Source of the DNA: Skeletonema tropicum
Taxonomy: Eukaryota > Bacillariophyta > Thalassiosirophyceae > Thalassiosirales > Thalassiosiraceae
Reading direction: 5' to 3'
Assembly (NCBI GenBank): GCA_037178625.1
Contig: CM074140.1
Location: 1-64,000 of the forward strand
Length of the DNA: 64,000 nt
The notes under the pieces were generated by a model. That model saw only the letters and a program-made list of their open reading frames with translations, did no database searches and was not told the origin of the DNA. The stretch's first letter is position 1. Each line of letters begins with the position of its first letter. A program made the position numbers and the translations under genes. This document shows, piece by piece, positions 53,918 to 63,180 of this stretch.

Positions 53918-54729
53918 GTGCACGTTCTACCGCCGCTCAAGAAGCCCAAGACACCGTTCCTTGTATTCCAAGGGATCCTTTTGTACTGGCAAGACTCATG
54001 TCTCGTCAGAACAAGTCTCCGAATCAACTAATTCCTATCAAGCGAGGAGAACATGGTCAGCAGAGGAATGTATCGGTCGCAACTACTCTTCAGCAGGCTG
54101 GATTTCCAGATGTGGTATTGAATCCTCCCACGAATCCTTCGACAGAAGAACGCAGTGTGAATATGACTTATACTGCGCAGCACGTAAGCAATTTGAATTG
54201 ATATGAGGACACAAACAATATTGAGGATTCTGGTCTTTTTTGTGCTCTAGTAGATGGGGGAGCAAATTCAGGATTGGGAAATCCGAAGTATCTTAACGTC
54301 TATGGTATGCTGACCCAGCCAGGTTCATCAATGTTACCGGTTTTGGTGGAAACAAGATCAGTCAGCTCCAGATTGCATCATTTGCCGGGAAGGTTGAGAC
54401 GAGCGAGGGAATTCCAGTCATTCTAGTTTTTCATGAATATGGAGAGATCAATGACCTGACCTACTATTCACTCAAAGATTCAAATGACTTGTGCAGGATG
54501 TGAAGTTGGAGACCTTCCTGTTGAGATGGGTGGAACTCAAAAGATTGTTACTTCTACGAGGAATGGAAGCTGCACTATCCCTATTACCTTCAAGGATGGA
54601 TTACCCTTTATCCACATGTCTTATCCTACGGAGGATGATTTGAATGACCTACAGTGGATCGAATTGACTCAATCGACACCTTGGGATCCTAGTGTGTTTG
54701 ATGGAGAGTGTCCCACCGTTGTTATGTAA
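53878..54729 (+). pseudogene. Copia gag/protease remnant, frameshifted
   Basis: The first frame (53878-54201) ends with ERSVNMTYTAQHVSN, a gag-like piece. The sequence at 54241-54268 reads ALVDGGANSGLGN, matching the DxGANGG active site of diatom Copia proteases. The frame at 54484-54729 reads GDLPVEMGGTQKIVT, then ITFKDGLPFIHMSYPTEDDL and a Trp-Asp-Pro end, the segment between protease and integrase. Stops and frame changes separate the pieces. Integrase, RT and RNase H are absent. Confidence 0.65.
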
Positions 54730-55430
54730 GGGGAGTCCTAATTTTGTGCTGAGAAACCTTAACGAGACTGTTTTGCTTGAGGTGAAGGGAAGCGTCGGGA
54801 AATGGTATTCACCGATACTCTTTATGGAGATAGAAACTCTTGGGTACGTACCAGGAATTCGGTAGAGGATTGGGGAGATATTGATTAGGAATTGAGGCAG
54901 GAATTCAGTAGAAGATTGGGGAGATAGTGATTAGGAATTGAGAAGGAAGATGGGGAGAGAAGGAATGATTCGGTTGGAAATAATATTGGTTAAGAACTGG
55001 GAAGAAAATTGGGGAGAGATAGTTTAGGAAAGGTATATGGGAAAGAAAGATAGAATAGGTTTGTTGTATGGAAAGAATGATGACTGCTATGCAAGTTGGG
55101 GAGTCTCAAATGAAAATTTGGAACACTGCCTTTTATCATCATTATCGGGAATATGGAATTTAGGAATTATGGGATTATGGATTTACGTTATTTTGATTCG
55201 TCACGGACGAGAAGCCATCTGCCTCGGGAGAAGGACATCTGCTTGTTTTTGGCGGGATAAGATTTTTTATCTCACCATGAGTTGAAGGTCGACCATGACA
55301 CATCGACATCTCACATGTCGAAGATTAAAAATAAACAATAAACACCGTGTAGTAAGTAGACGCTGATGGCGGATCTTTCTCTCAGTAATACTTCTGGAAT
55401 CGAGTAGGAATAGCCGTGCCTTTCTCAAGT
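54730..55430. other. Spacer with 46-base near-tandem repeat
   Basis: 54854-54945 contains two ~46-base units of the form GGAATTC(A/G)GTAGA then ATTGGGGAGATA and GATTAGGAATTGAG. Further ATTGGGGAG/ATGGGGAG words follow to 55100. No gene is seen; the ORF at 55037-55285 has no support. Confidence 0.5.
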
Positions 55431-55596
55431 TGAGAATTATCTGTCATAAGACCGTCAAACAGAGTCGGGATAATCTAAGCGAACATTCAGGCGGGAACAC
55501 GGATCGGAGCGAGATCGGTGGACTTGTGAATGTTCGCTTAGATTATCCCGACTCTGTTTGACGGTCTTATGACAGATAATTCTCAACTTGAGAGAT
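55431..55596. repeat. Long perfect hairpin of LTR2 ends
   Basis: 55431-55497 (CTCAAGTTGAGAATTATCTG onward) is followed by ~30 bases and then its exact inverse, 55527-55596. The right half is a direct copy of the end of LTR2 (59080-59149) and may be a truncated 5' LTR of the element to its right. Confidence 0.8.
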
Positions 55597-57057
55597 TATC
55601 AGTTCTCGTGCTTTAACAATAGCTTCAGATACACCGAAGAATTATCTGTCAAGCCTTAGTCGTTGAGTCTTATGAGAAAATCCAACTCTCCCTGATTTAA
55701 GTGGACTCCGTTTTGCCAGGCAAACACCTAGCTTAATAGGCCTTCCTTTCATACCAAGTGGACACCCGTGATAGCTGCTCAATACAGCATAACATCTTTA
55801 TCTGACGCCGATATCATCATGCAGGAGGATCAACTTTCTTCTTCACGTGGCGATGTTACTGCCGATGAGGGTTTTGTAGACGCTTCTTTAGAGACCAGTG
55901 ATGGTAGTCGAGATGCTAATATGGAATCTGATGTATTTCGCAGAGGAAGGTGGCGGAGACCGTTATCCGAGTTTTTGGATTTACATCAAGTCCTGTTTTC
56001 TACTGAAGGGATCATATCTACACGTTTATGGATTTACGTGTCTTCTGAAGAAGTGGATATCTACCATGTGGTGGACCGTCCTTCGTTAGTAATGGGTCTC
56101 TCCTTATTAGGAAGTCAAGAGGATAAATGGTGGATTGTCACCGTGTACAGGCCTTTGCCCGCACTTAACCCGGCATCTCTCTCGATTCGATCGGTGCTTC
56201 GTCTAGTTGTCTGCTTAGGAACCCGACATTATATTCTCGACACTTCTACATTGGGTGGAGACAAATTGATCGCAGTTATTATTCTTCGCATCATGGATCC
56301 TTCTGAATTCAGTACTTTGGTAACTCCTTCTGGTGTTAATACCAACATTTATCCATCTATGGATACACGTCCTATCGGTGTTATAGTTTGTCTTCGACAA
56401 CATGACCTCAGCGCCCTTTTGATGACCCTATTCTGGAAACTCGATATTCAGTTCCTGGGCACAAGTTCTATCAAGCGACAGCATATCGATGTTGTTATCT
56501 TTGGTGAGCATCGTCACATCGCAGATCATCTACTCGATGGTACTCATGACTTCCTAGTTGTGAATAGAGGAGTGATGTTTTTCAGTTGTGAGGGACTCAT
56601 ACTTACACATTATCTCTTGAGACTATGGGGAGTAATGGTAATCTTTAGTGTCGACTTTATCTGGTTGCACGATCTTTCGCAATGGACACAACATGTTCGA
56701 TACTATAATCAACTTGTGACCAAGATTCATGTTGCGTGGGGAGATGTTTTGCAATCGACGTATGCATTACTCGGGAGAACGGAGACACTCTTGACATCTA
56801 CTACAAGTATCGATGTCTTTCAAGACGAATCCAGTGGTGTTATTATCACTCACAAGTACCAGAAGATTGATCGTTGCATGATATTTGCTCACAGTTGTCA
56901 CAACTCCGATCACACATCCAACAAGATCTTGTTTATTACCATCGCTCGGTCCGTACTTGAATTACTTGTACGATATGATCCTTCGCACATTCAAGGCTAT
57001 GCATTTGTTCGTGGCATGATATCTTATGTCTCTACAGCTTTAGAGCTACTGCGATAT
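55527..57057 (+). repeat. Inverted-repeat arm C, right
   Basis: Inverse of 51922-53451. It contains the primer-site-like sequence, the leader and the N-terminal ~410 codons of the intact ORF. Confidence 0.9.
55595..55617 (-). other. Probable half-tRNA-Asn primer-binding site
   Basis: Directly after the LTR2 end, the minus strand reads GTTAAAGCACGAGA followed by CTGATAATCT (CTGTTAATCT in the copy at 53362-53384). This fits a tRNA-Asn(GUU) from the end of the D arm through the anticodon loop. A primer of this type would be a 5' half tRNA whose 3' end abuts the LTR, as known for Drosophila copia with tRNA-iMet. The match is from memory of tRNA-Asn sequences. Confidence 0.45.
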
Positions 57058-58818
57058 CACAAGATGATGATTGGAAAGTACTGTCCTGTGAAGATGCAAT
57101 ACTTTATTAATTTAGAGTTTCTTTTGTCCTGCGAGATGAATGGGGAGCAAATTCCTTCAATTGAATATCTATCTGTGATGATACGACGTTACCACTATCC
57201 TGCGAAGATGAGAGACTTTATTATTTCAGAGTTGATTTGGTACTACGAGTCGAATGGAATTCAGTTCTACAAGACGAAGAATGGGGAGCAAGTTCTACTC
57301 TATAAGTTGATGGACATCCAAGAAGATTCTGCCGTTGGAAGCCAAGTTGTTGTTTGTTCTCCTGCTGCGAAGATTGAATTTTACCACCATCGAGCACAAC
57401 TAGTCGATGCGGAATGCAATGCACTTGTTCTTAAGTCCTTACAAGACTTTGCTGCTCAGTTCTATTCACATGATTCTCGAGACCTTGCTGATAGGATCTA
57501 TATCGTCGTCGCTTGCAGGTTGCATCGCTTTTCGTTTGCGGAGATTACTCGAGGTCATCGACAGTATCACGTCTTGCTTCGGAACGTCATCATCAACAAC
57601 GTTTTCTTGGATCGACATCATTCTGTCATGGTTACTGCTGAGGAATATGGGGAGACATCATCATCTACTCGACTTCATCATATCATTCGTCCGACGGAAG
57701 ATACTTCCTTTTGCAAATCTTACAACATGCTTGCTTTACTCGGTACTGCCGTGAGAGAAAATATTATTCGGTCGCAGATCAGTGATGGAAACTCTGCTAT
57801 CTTCTCGGCTCAATTTGGATATGGTAATATTTTGATGGTTGAGTATGGTGCTATTTTGGTAAGTATCGACAGTGACTCTCGTCACATGATGATTGCACGT
57901 TTTGCATCGAGGATTGTTGATAGGAAGCGCAATATCTACGTTATTCGGAATCAAGTCAATTCGGTTCTTCATCCTGATCTCGTGAGTTACGAACGTCATC
58001 GTCTCGGTCTCAATCATGGGGAGCGCAGCAAAGGTGCAGCTATTCAAGAACTTATGGATGCATCACGCACTAATTACCACGAAATCATCGTCGGAAGCAG
58101 AATTATCACCCGATGCAATCGGCTCTATGGTGGATTCTTTGTCAATATCTTTGTGTGTGGCTTCAGGTTCTTTGTTAGAAGTCCCGAGAGAGGGTTCTCT
58201 TCAAATGAATACGATCAACTTCATTACCAAGTCGCGGATGACCATATATACCTTGAAGTTCAAGTCAAAAACGGCAATAGGCCCTTCTCACAAGTCACAA
58301 ACGGCAATAGGCCCTTTGCAAACAATCACAATGCTTTATCATCCACATTTTCTATGGCCGATCTACATCTACCTAGTCCAAAGGAGGAAGAACTACTCAT
58401 CCAATACCCTACACCTACAGGACAGATCAAGGATTATCAAGACCATACACCTACAGGTCAGATCAATGATTATCAAGAGCTACTGGAAATACCAACCATT
58501 ATGGAAACAACTTCACACAATAATAAGTTTACTGCTCAGATGTTCTTTGAGATTAGCGATTACTTGTTGAAGTGGGAAGTCTGGAATACGATATACGTTT
58601 GGCTGGGGAGTGTCAACTTATGTAAGAAAGCAGATGAGCGCAACCGCAATCGTACCAGTATGTCATCAATGGTACACTACTTATGGATATTGAAGATACT
58701 CATATCCCGATTAATGGGAATCGTCCCATTTATCTACCGCAAGTTGAACGTCGAATCTTCCGCGATCGTCGGTTCAGCAGAACTTATTTTCCCGCCATAT
58801 CTTTACACAAGATACTAA
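55819..58818 (+). CDS. Unknown ~1,000-aa protein, intact copy, inside an LTR-framed unit
   Basis: The frame is open from 55768 (GTG); the first ATG is 55819, giving ~999 residues. I recognise no domain. Visible features: an acidic Ser-rich start; Leu/Ile/Val-rich strands at ~residues 100-300 (GVIVCLRQHDLSALLMTLFW); a repeated unit built on PVKMQYFINLEFLL, PAKMRDFIISELIW and PAAKIEFYH at ~430-530; and short direct repeats near the end (NGNRPFSQVTNGNRPF; TPTGQIKDYQ twice). The stop is inside LTR2, so the last ~14 residues are LTR-derived. LTR2 on the right, a partial LTR2 and primer site on the left, and second copies of both halves elsewhere suggest cargo of a retroelement. A non-coding long open frame is possible, but two other copies also remain open over their length. 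Confidence 0.55.
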   Translation: MQEDQLSSSRGDVTADEGFVDASLETSDGSRDANMESDVFRRGRWRRPLSEFLDLHQVLFSTEGIISTRLWIYVSSEEVDIYHVVDRPSLVMGLSLLGSQEDKWWIVTVYRPLPALNPASLSIRSVLRLVVCLGTRHYILDTSTLGGDKLIAVIILRIMDPSEFSTLVTPSGVNTNIYPSMDTRPIGVIVCLRQHDLSALLMTLFWKLDIQFLGTSSIKRQHIDVVIFGEHRHIADHLLDGTHDFLVVNRGVMFFSCEGLILTHYLLRLWGVMVIFSVDFIWLHDLSQWTQHVRYYNQLVTKIHVAWGDVLQSTYALLGRTETLLTSTTSIDVFQDESSGVIITHKYQKIDRCMIFAHSCHNSDHTSNKILFITIARSVLELLVRYDPSHIQGYAFVRGMISYVSTALELLRYHKMMIGKYCPVKMQYFINLEFLLSCEMNGEQIPSIEYLSVMIRRYHYPAKMRDFIISELIWYYESNGIQFYKTKNGEQVLLYKLMDIQEDSAVGSQVVVCSPAAKIEFYHHRAQLVDAECNALVLKSLQDFAAQFYSHDSRDLADRIYIVVACRLHRFSFAEITRGHRQYHVLLRNVIINNVFLDRHHSVMVTAEEYGETSSSTRLHHIIRPTEDTSFCKSYNMLALLGTAVRENIIRSQISDGNSAIFSAQFGYGNILMVEYGAILVSIDSDSRHMMIARFASRIVDRKRNIYVIRNQVNSVLHPDLVSYERHRLGLNHGERSKGAAIQELMDASRTNYHEIIVGSRIITRCNRLYGGFFVNIFVCGFRFFVRSPERGFSSNEYDQLHYQVADDHIYLEVQVKNGNRPFSQVTNGNRPFANNHNALSSTFSMADLHLPSPKEEELLIQYPTPTGQIKDYQDHTPTGQINDYQELLEIPTIMETTSHNNKFTAQMFFEISDYLLKWEVWNTIYVWLGSVNLCKKADERNRNRTSMSSMVHYLWILKILISRLMGIVPFIYRKLNVESSAIVGSAELIFPPYLYTRY

Positions 58819-59149
58819 ATCCAATGACCATGGCGCTCACAACACAATCAATAATAAGAATAATGAAATAGTAATAACTACGTTGGAATACATCCGCTGC
58901 CTCAAGGCACACTGTACTACATCAATACTTCGATAGTCGAGTAGGACGCACAACAGCAGAGCTTCAGTGCTTCGTGTCCGGCTTAAGATAGAATTAGACG
59001 TCTCAACACTGCCTTCGTTTCCTGGTACTCTACGATCCTCCTTACAAGTCCACCGATCTCGCTCCGATCCGTGTTCCCGCCTGAATGTTCGCTTAGATTA
59101 TCCCGACTCTGTTTGACGGTCTTATGACAGATAATTCTCAACTTGAGAG
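58610..59149 (+). repeat. Inverted-repeat arm D, right, including LTR2 (58775-59149)
   Basis: Inverse of 53384-53917. The LTR2 part starts CAGCAGAAC at 58775 and ends CTTGAGAG at 59149. In the C-half copy at 15755 homology stops at the same CAGCA (17346), which marks the real border between ORF body and LTR2. Confidence 0.8.
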
Positions 59150-59152
59150 CCT

Positions 59153-59313
59153 TAGTGCACCAGTTTCCGGCTGATTTGGGCTTTAGGAATCTTATCCCCA
59201 GCAACTTTGCCTCTCCCACTTCCTCCGCCAGATCGGGTGAAACCTCTCGCTTCGGCCACGTTCACTTCTTCAGGTCCGCATGATATCGGGTTGCCACATG
59301 GTTTGTATGGCAT
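59153..59313 (-). pseudogene. Short C-terminal gene fragment
   Basis: An ATG at 59313 opens a 53-codon frame (MPYKPCGNPISCGPEEVNVA, then a Gly-rich RSGGGSGRGK stretch, ending ISRKLVH). Its composition is unlike the AT-rich surroundings. It abuts LTR2 at 59149, so it may be the tail of a gene cut by that insertion. Confidence 0.3.
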
Positions 59314-60000
59314 TTGACAGATTATTGCTTACTTTAGAGGCCAGAACGATTGGGACCTTAATCCCAAAGCCCAATTTGTCATGCAACTTGGACTGTCCCC
59401 TTTTCCATAATTGTCCCAGACTGTCCTTAAGATCTTTTGTGTAATTGTCAGTGAAGTAGCAATCTGACGCGCAACGAGTTTTTCCACCGCCCCGATGGAA
59501 AACGCTCGATTTTGAGAAACACGACTTAAATCATAGCAAACACTTGTCGCATCACTTCATCCCGACGTGTCAACCCCAGGTTCCCGTGGTACAACCTTCT
59601 CCCAGCTCTCTCTCTCTCTTGTGGTGAGGAATTAGCTAGTTGAAAGTTAGTTATAGTACCAGTAGTGATGTTATGTAGGTAACAGTGTCTATCTAACACT
59701 AGTTTACTGTTACGTAGCAGTTGCAAAGGCCCGCCCCGTAAGCTCTATTGAGGAGCGAGGAGGATCGAGGACAAGTACACGCACATCGACACGAATGTAT
59801 ACGAAGTTGAAACACAAAAGGAAATGTATGTAGATGTGTTTAGTAACATCCGATGTCTGCCATCAAAACAAAGCAGGCTGGCCTACTTAGCACATCATTA
59901 GAGACGGATTATAGACCGATTGTGATACCAAAATGGTTAGTCCTATTGTACATCTATCACGTCATCTTAACTTAATTGATCAACTAATTATTTACCTCAG
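59314..60000. other. No gene recognised
   Basis: No long or spliced frame is seen. A CT-rich tract (CTCTCTCTCTC) lies at ~59614. The rest is unremarkable. Confidence 0.5.
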
Positions 60001-60888
60001 TTACGATGAGTCTGTTGCTTTCCTCTTCCTCGACGAAAGATGTAATTCTTTAGACCATGTACTGACTGACCAAGTGCCATGACCCTTCTTTGAAAAGAGA
60101 GATGGATGCTCCTGCTTCAAAGCAGCTTTGGCAGCTTCAAAGGAGTCACTGATGATCTGCGATGATGGAGGCTGGGAAAACGGCAAAATAACTCAAGCCA
60201 AGAGCATCAACACTGATGGGTCGGCCTTGCAATTCCACTGTGTCACCGAACTCGCCCAAATTAGGATCCCACCCGGTGTTCCTTCTTCTATCGCCCACTT
60301 AGCTATGTCCGAATAGAGATCAATTCCAATCGGGTCCGCCTCCTTCTCCTCAATTTGGTTGTTTTGTTTTGCAACGGTTTTCTCTCGTTTCATGCTTTCA
60401 ATGTAGGCATTCATTTCATCACGATACTCTTGACTTATATGAGAGCCCCCGGAGTACTCTGAGCACTTCAATATCGCATCAGCATCATGGTATTTTCTGA
60501 TATGCGAAAATCCATACTGTTTCGTTTTGGCTTCATCTTTCCACTTCTTTCAATGGCTGCAAAATGCCGTCATAGGCTCGCTAATCAAGCGATCGTAATG
60601 AAAGTCCCGTTTTGCTTTGTAGTAAAAGCGAGATGTATCGGCTTTCGTTTCCGGAGTTAAGTTGTCCACAACTTCTCTGTAGTAGTCGGGCATATGTTTT
60701 TCGAAATAATCTATTGTTTCCTCGATTCGATTCCTATATTCAGGGAGATGTTTTATCACATGGCGTCTAGTCTCAAGTACTGCGGCTTCTTGATCTGCAC
60801 TTAAACGAAAAGAAGACGCCCCGGTGGATGCAGCGTCTGGCGCAGCCGTTTGATGCCGCTCTCTTCGTCGACGAGCAGCCATAACCAA
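60001..60888 (-). pseudogene. Tyrosine-recombinase-like (Crypton-type?) gene fragment with an in-frame TGA
   Basis: ATG at 60888 or 60882; the first frame (RHVIKHLPEYRNRIEETIDY and onward) ends at a TGA at ~60550. The same frame continues at once as KKWKDEAKTKQYGFSHIRKY, then YRDEMNAYIESMKREKTVAK, EEKEADPIGIDLYSDIAKWA and SSVTQWNCKAD, stopping at 60193. These phrases resemble the SAM-like core-binding region of diatom tyrosine-recombinase (Crypton/DIRS-like) proteins known to me by pattern. The catalytic Arg-His-Tyr domain is missing. A further open piece (60186-60001) ends SSRKRKATDSS. I read this as a decayed recombinase; the family call is tentative. Confidence 0.45.
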
Positions 60889-60889
60889 C

Positions 60890-61624
60890 CCAGACGTGAT
60901 GTTGTTGTTGGTATGCGTTGTTGGACTTATTTGTTGCTGATATTCTTATTATTGCTGTACAACTACCCTTTACTACGTCGTCTTATCATGATGTAGCATG
61001 TTGATGTTGGCGTTGAGGGGAGTAGCGCCATGTGTCATGATGCCGCTGTTGGGAATGCTTGGTTTTCTTGTCGGAAAAATGAGAACGACTGTAGCTCTTT
61101 TGTTAGCACTCTCCGCACTCTCTGGCTCAGAATGAGATATTCGGTTCTCATTTTCTCAACTAGCTAAATCGGACTCTCATGCAAAGAAAACTTTTTACAT
61201 ACTAACTAATTTGTGTGCTTTTGTGTGTAAACTCTCAGCTAGGAGTCTGATTTTGATAGTCAAAGTAACTAGCAACTGGCGGAGTTTGCGGAATTCTGAC
61301 TATCAAAGTCGGCTGGACTAGAGAGAGAGCTAGCTCTCTAGAGAGGTAAAGAATTGTAGTATGGAGCTAGCTAGAGAGGTAAAGTATTGTAGTATGCGAA
61401 CTGTTCAGTATTGTAGTATGTGAACCGGGCGGAGTCGAAGCGTCAAGCAAGTTTCACGACCACATTATTTTCAATCAATCTCCTTCGTACATCAGCACAG
61501 TTCCAACCTCAATTACCTAAAGCCCCAAACACATTCAAGAATCAAGAAGTCAACCAAGCCGCGGCTACACAATGTAACCGTTTTGGTATCTAACTGAATT
61601 TCGAAAACGAGGACAACAGAAACG
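60890..61624. promoter_or_regulatory. Intergenic/promoter region with palindromes
   Basis: Upstream of the gene at 61625. It holds an 11-base inverted repeat (TTTGATAGTCA at ~61251 and TGACTATCAAA at ~61295), a near-perfect palindrome AGAGAGCTAGCTCTCT (~61325), and three spaced copies of ATTGTAGTATG (~61352, 61383, 61411). These could be transcription-factor sites. No TATA box is evident. Confidence 0.4.
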
Positions 61625-62737
61625 ATGAGTTCAGGGTCAATATCACCCTCCACGTCCATCCGCTCTTCCGACAGCGAGGAGGACTCCGACGACACAAGTC
61701 GATATGCCGGCATGAGCGCAGAAGAATTGAGCTCAATTTGGGAGCGAAGGAATTTGGCCTACTATCATCGCCGTCAACGTAAGTTGGCGGAAGCGCGACA
61801 GCAGCAGCAACAGGATTTGAGTGAAGGTGATGACAACTCTATGGGTAGCTGCAGTTCCGATTCAAGTGACTCTGCTCATCACGAGCAGCTGGGCGAGGGG
61901 GTCGCATCCTCATCGCCGTCACCGTCGCCTCCACCACAGCCGCAGAGGGAGAGAGGTCAGCAGCTTACCCGTCCAGCAGGCTTTGTCTGTGCAGCCGATG
62001 ATCCCAAGTGGCAAGCATTTACATCCCGTAATATCATGGGTGACTACGACCCAGAAAGAGCTCGTACAGAACACGGATATCATCGTGCATGGGTATCTTG
62101 TGAGCGTCTCGTCAATATGCATAGATCATGTGCCAGTGATGCCGGAAATTTCATACCAACCAATCCAAGACTTGCTGCCTTATTGGAACACAGAAGACTT
62201 GAGGTAGCACGTGAGAGGTATGAAGAGGCTCAGCAACAGTTTTCTCAGGTGGGGGCGCCACAAGAAGACAGCAACGACAACATGATTCTTGATAGTGCTC
62301 CTCAAGAACCCTCCCCTTTCGAATCATTCTCGACACAAGACGCAGCCGAACAGGCAGCTGAATATGAACGCTTGAATCAAGCACACAGGTTACAACAACC
62401 AGGCTTTGCTGCGCATGCGCAGGGGCAGGGGAACAGCACTAACCTGAAATCACCTTCACTTGAAAGCAGCGCCGGAGAAAAGAGCGTCCAAATGCCAGTC
62501 AAAAATAATGATTACTACATGGCACTATCCTTCCCAACGACGCGATTTCCCAAGTCAGTGTGTTGTGAGAAATGCAACTGCGAATTGTTTACATCTCCTC
62601 TTGCCAAACGTTTCTTTTGTCAAACGTGTGGATGTGTTGCTCGTGTCCCCGTTTCGCCGAATGATGTTGATGCAAACTTTGATGAAAAGATGAAAGATGC
62701 TGAGGATGATGATTATCAGAATATGCGTTATTATTAA
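61625..62737 (+). CDS. Hypothetical protein with C-terminal zinc ribbon
   Basis: ATG at 61625 in an intronless 370-codon frame. The N-terminus is Ser/Asp/Glu-rich, followed by a basic helix (WERRNLAYYHRRQRKLAEAR), a Gln run, a Ser-Pro-rich stretch, and a helical middle (LAALLEHRRLEVARERYEEA). Near the C-terminus VCCEKCNCELFTSPLAKRFF and CQTCGC give two Cys-x2-Cys knuckles about 20 residues apart, typical of a structural zinc ribbon. The tail is acidic. This looks like an ordinary single-copy nuclear gene, perhaps a regulator or adaptor. No closer family is recognised. Confidence 0.75.
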   Translation: MSSGSISPSTSIRSSDSEEDSDDTSRYAGMSAEELSSIWERRNLAYYHRRQRKLAEARQQQQQDLSEGDDNSMGSCSSDSSDSAHHEQLGEGVASSSPSPSPPPQPQRERGQQLTRPAGFVCAADDPKWQAFTSRNIMGDYDPERARTEHGYHRAWVSCERLVNMHRSCASDAGNFIPTNPRLAALLEHRRLEVARERYEEAQQQFSQVGAPQEDSNDNMILDSAPQEPSPFESFSTQDAAEQAAEYERLNQAHRLQQPGFAAHAQGQGNSTNLKSPSLESSAGEKSVQMPVKNNDYYMALSFPTTRFPKSVCCEKCNCELFTSPLAKRFFCQTCGCVARVPVSPNDVDANFDEKMKDAEDDDYQNMRYY

Positions 62738-63180
62738 ATGAAATCAATCGTTGTACAGATAGATAAGATAGATGGGTGGGTGGAGTTGGACTTCGATGAG
62801 AGAAATAGAAATTAGAACTGAAAAAAGAAAACAAAATTACTCACATGATCATTGTAGGAAGCTTGTGTTATATTCTCCTACTTTATTCATCCATTTATCT
62901 ACTTTACATTTAAACCTAATATCCGAAGAAGAGTACTTATTATTGCAGTCACTCTTCATTGCTCAGAGTACTAGTGTTATAGCCACTCTTCATTGCTCAA
63001 ATCACTAACATTACGAACACCCCTCCCTCTCGGGGAGCCCGGAATAGTAATAATGCGCCTTTTCTGCCCCAAAGTTTCGTCAAGAAAAACTCTTCATTGA
63101 TTGCTCAGAGTGATTGGCACTGTAGACACTACACTCTTCATTGCATTGCTCAAATCAGAAATCTTAACAACACCTCTCTC
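62738..63180. repeat. Intergenic region with repeated ACTCTTCATTGCTCA
   Basis: Four variants of ACTCTTCATTGCTCA occur at about 62951, 62983, 63089 and 63127, two with a short internal ATTG duplication. They lie between two convergent genes and may be part of the 3' untranslated regions. Confidence 0.55.

Noticed and set aside
57736..58047. Minus-strand ORF within the ~1,000-aa gene
   Set aside because: It is preserved only because the plus-strand copies are duplicated; it is short and has no motif.
40000..61000. Reassignment of TGA as a sense codon
   Set aside because: In-frame TGAs in the satellite and at 60550 could suggest it, but most long ORFs end cleanly and the TGA at 48065 is removed by an intron. 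Decay explains the rest.
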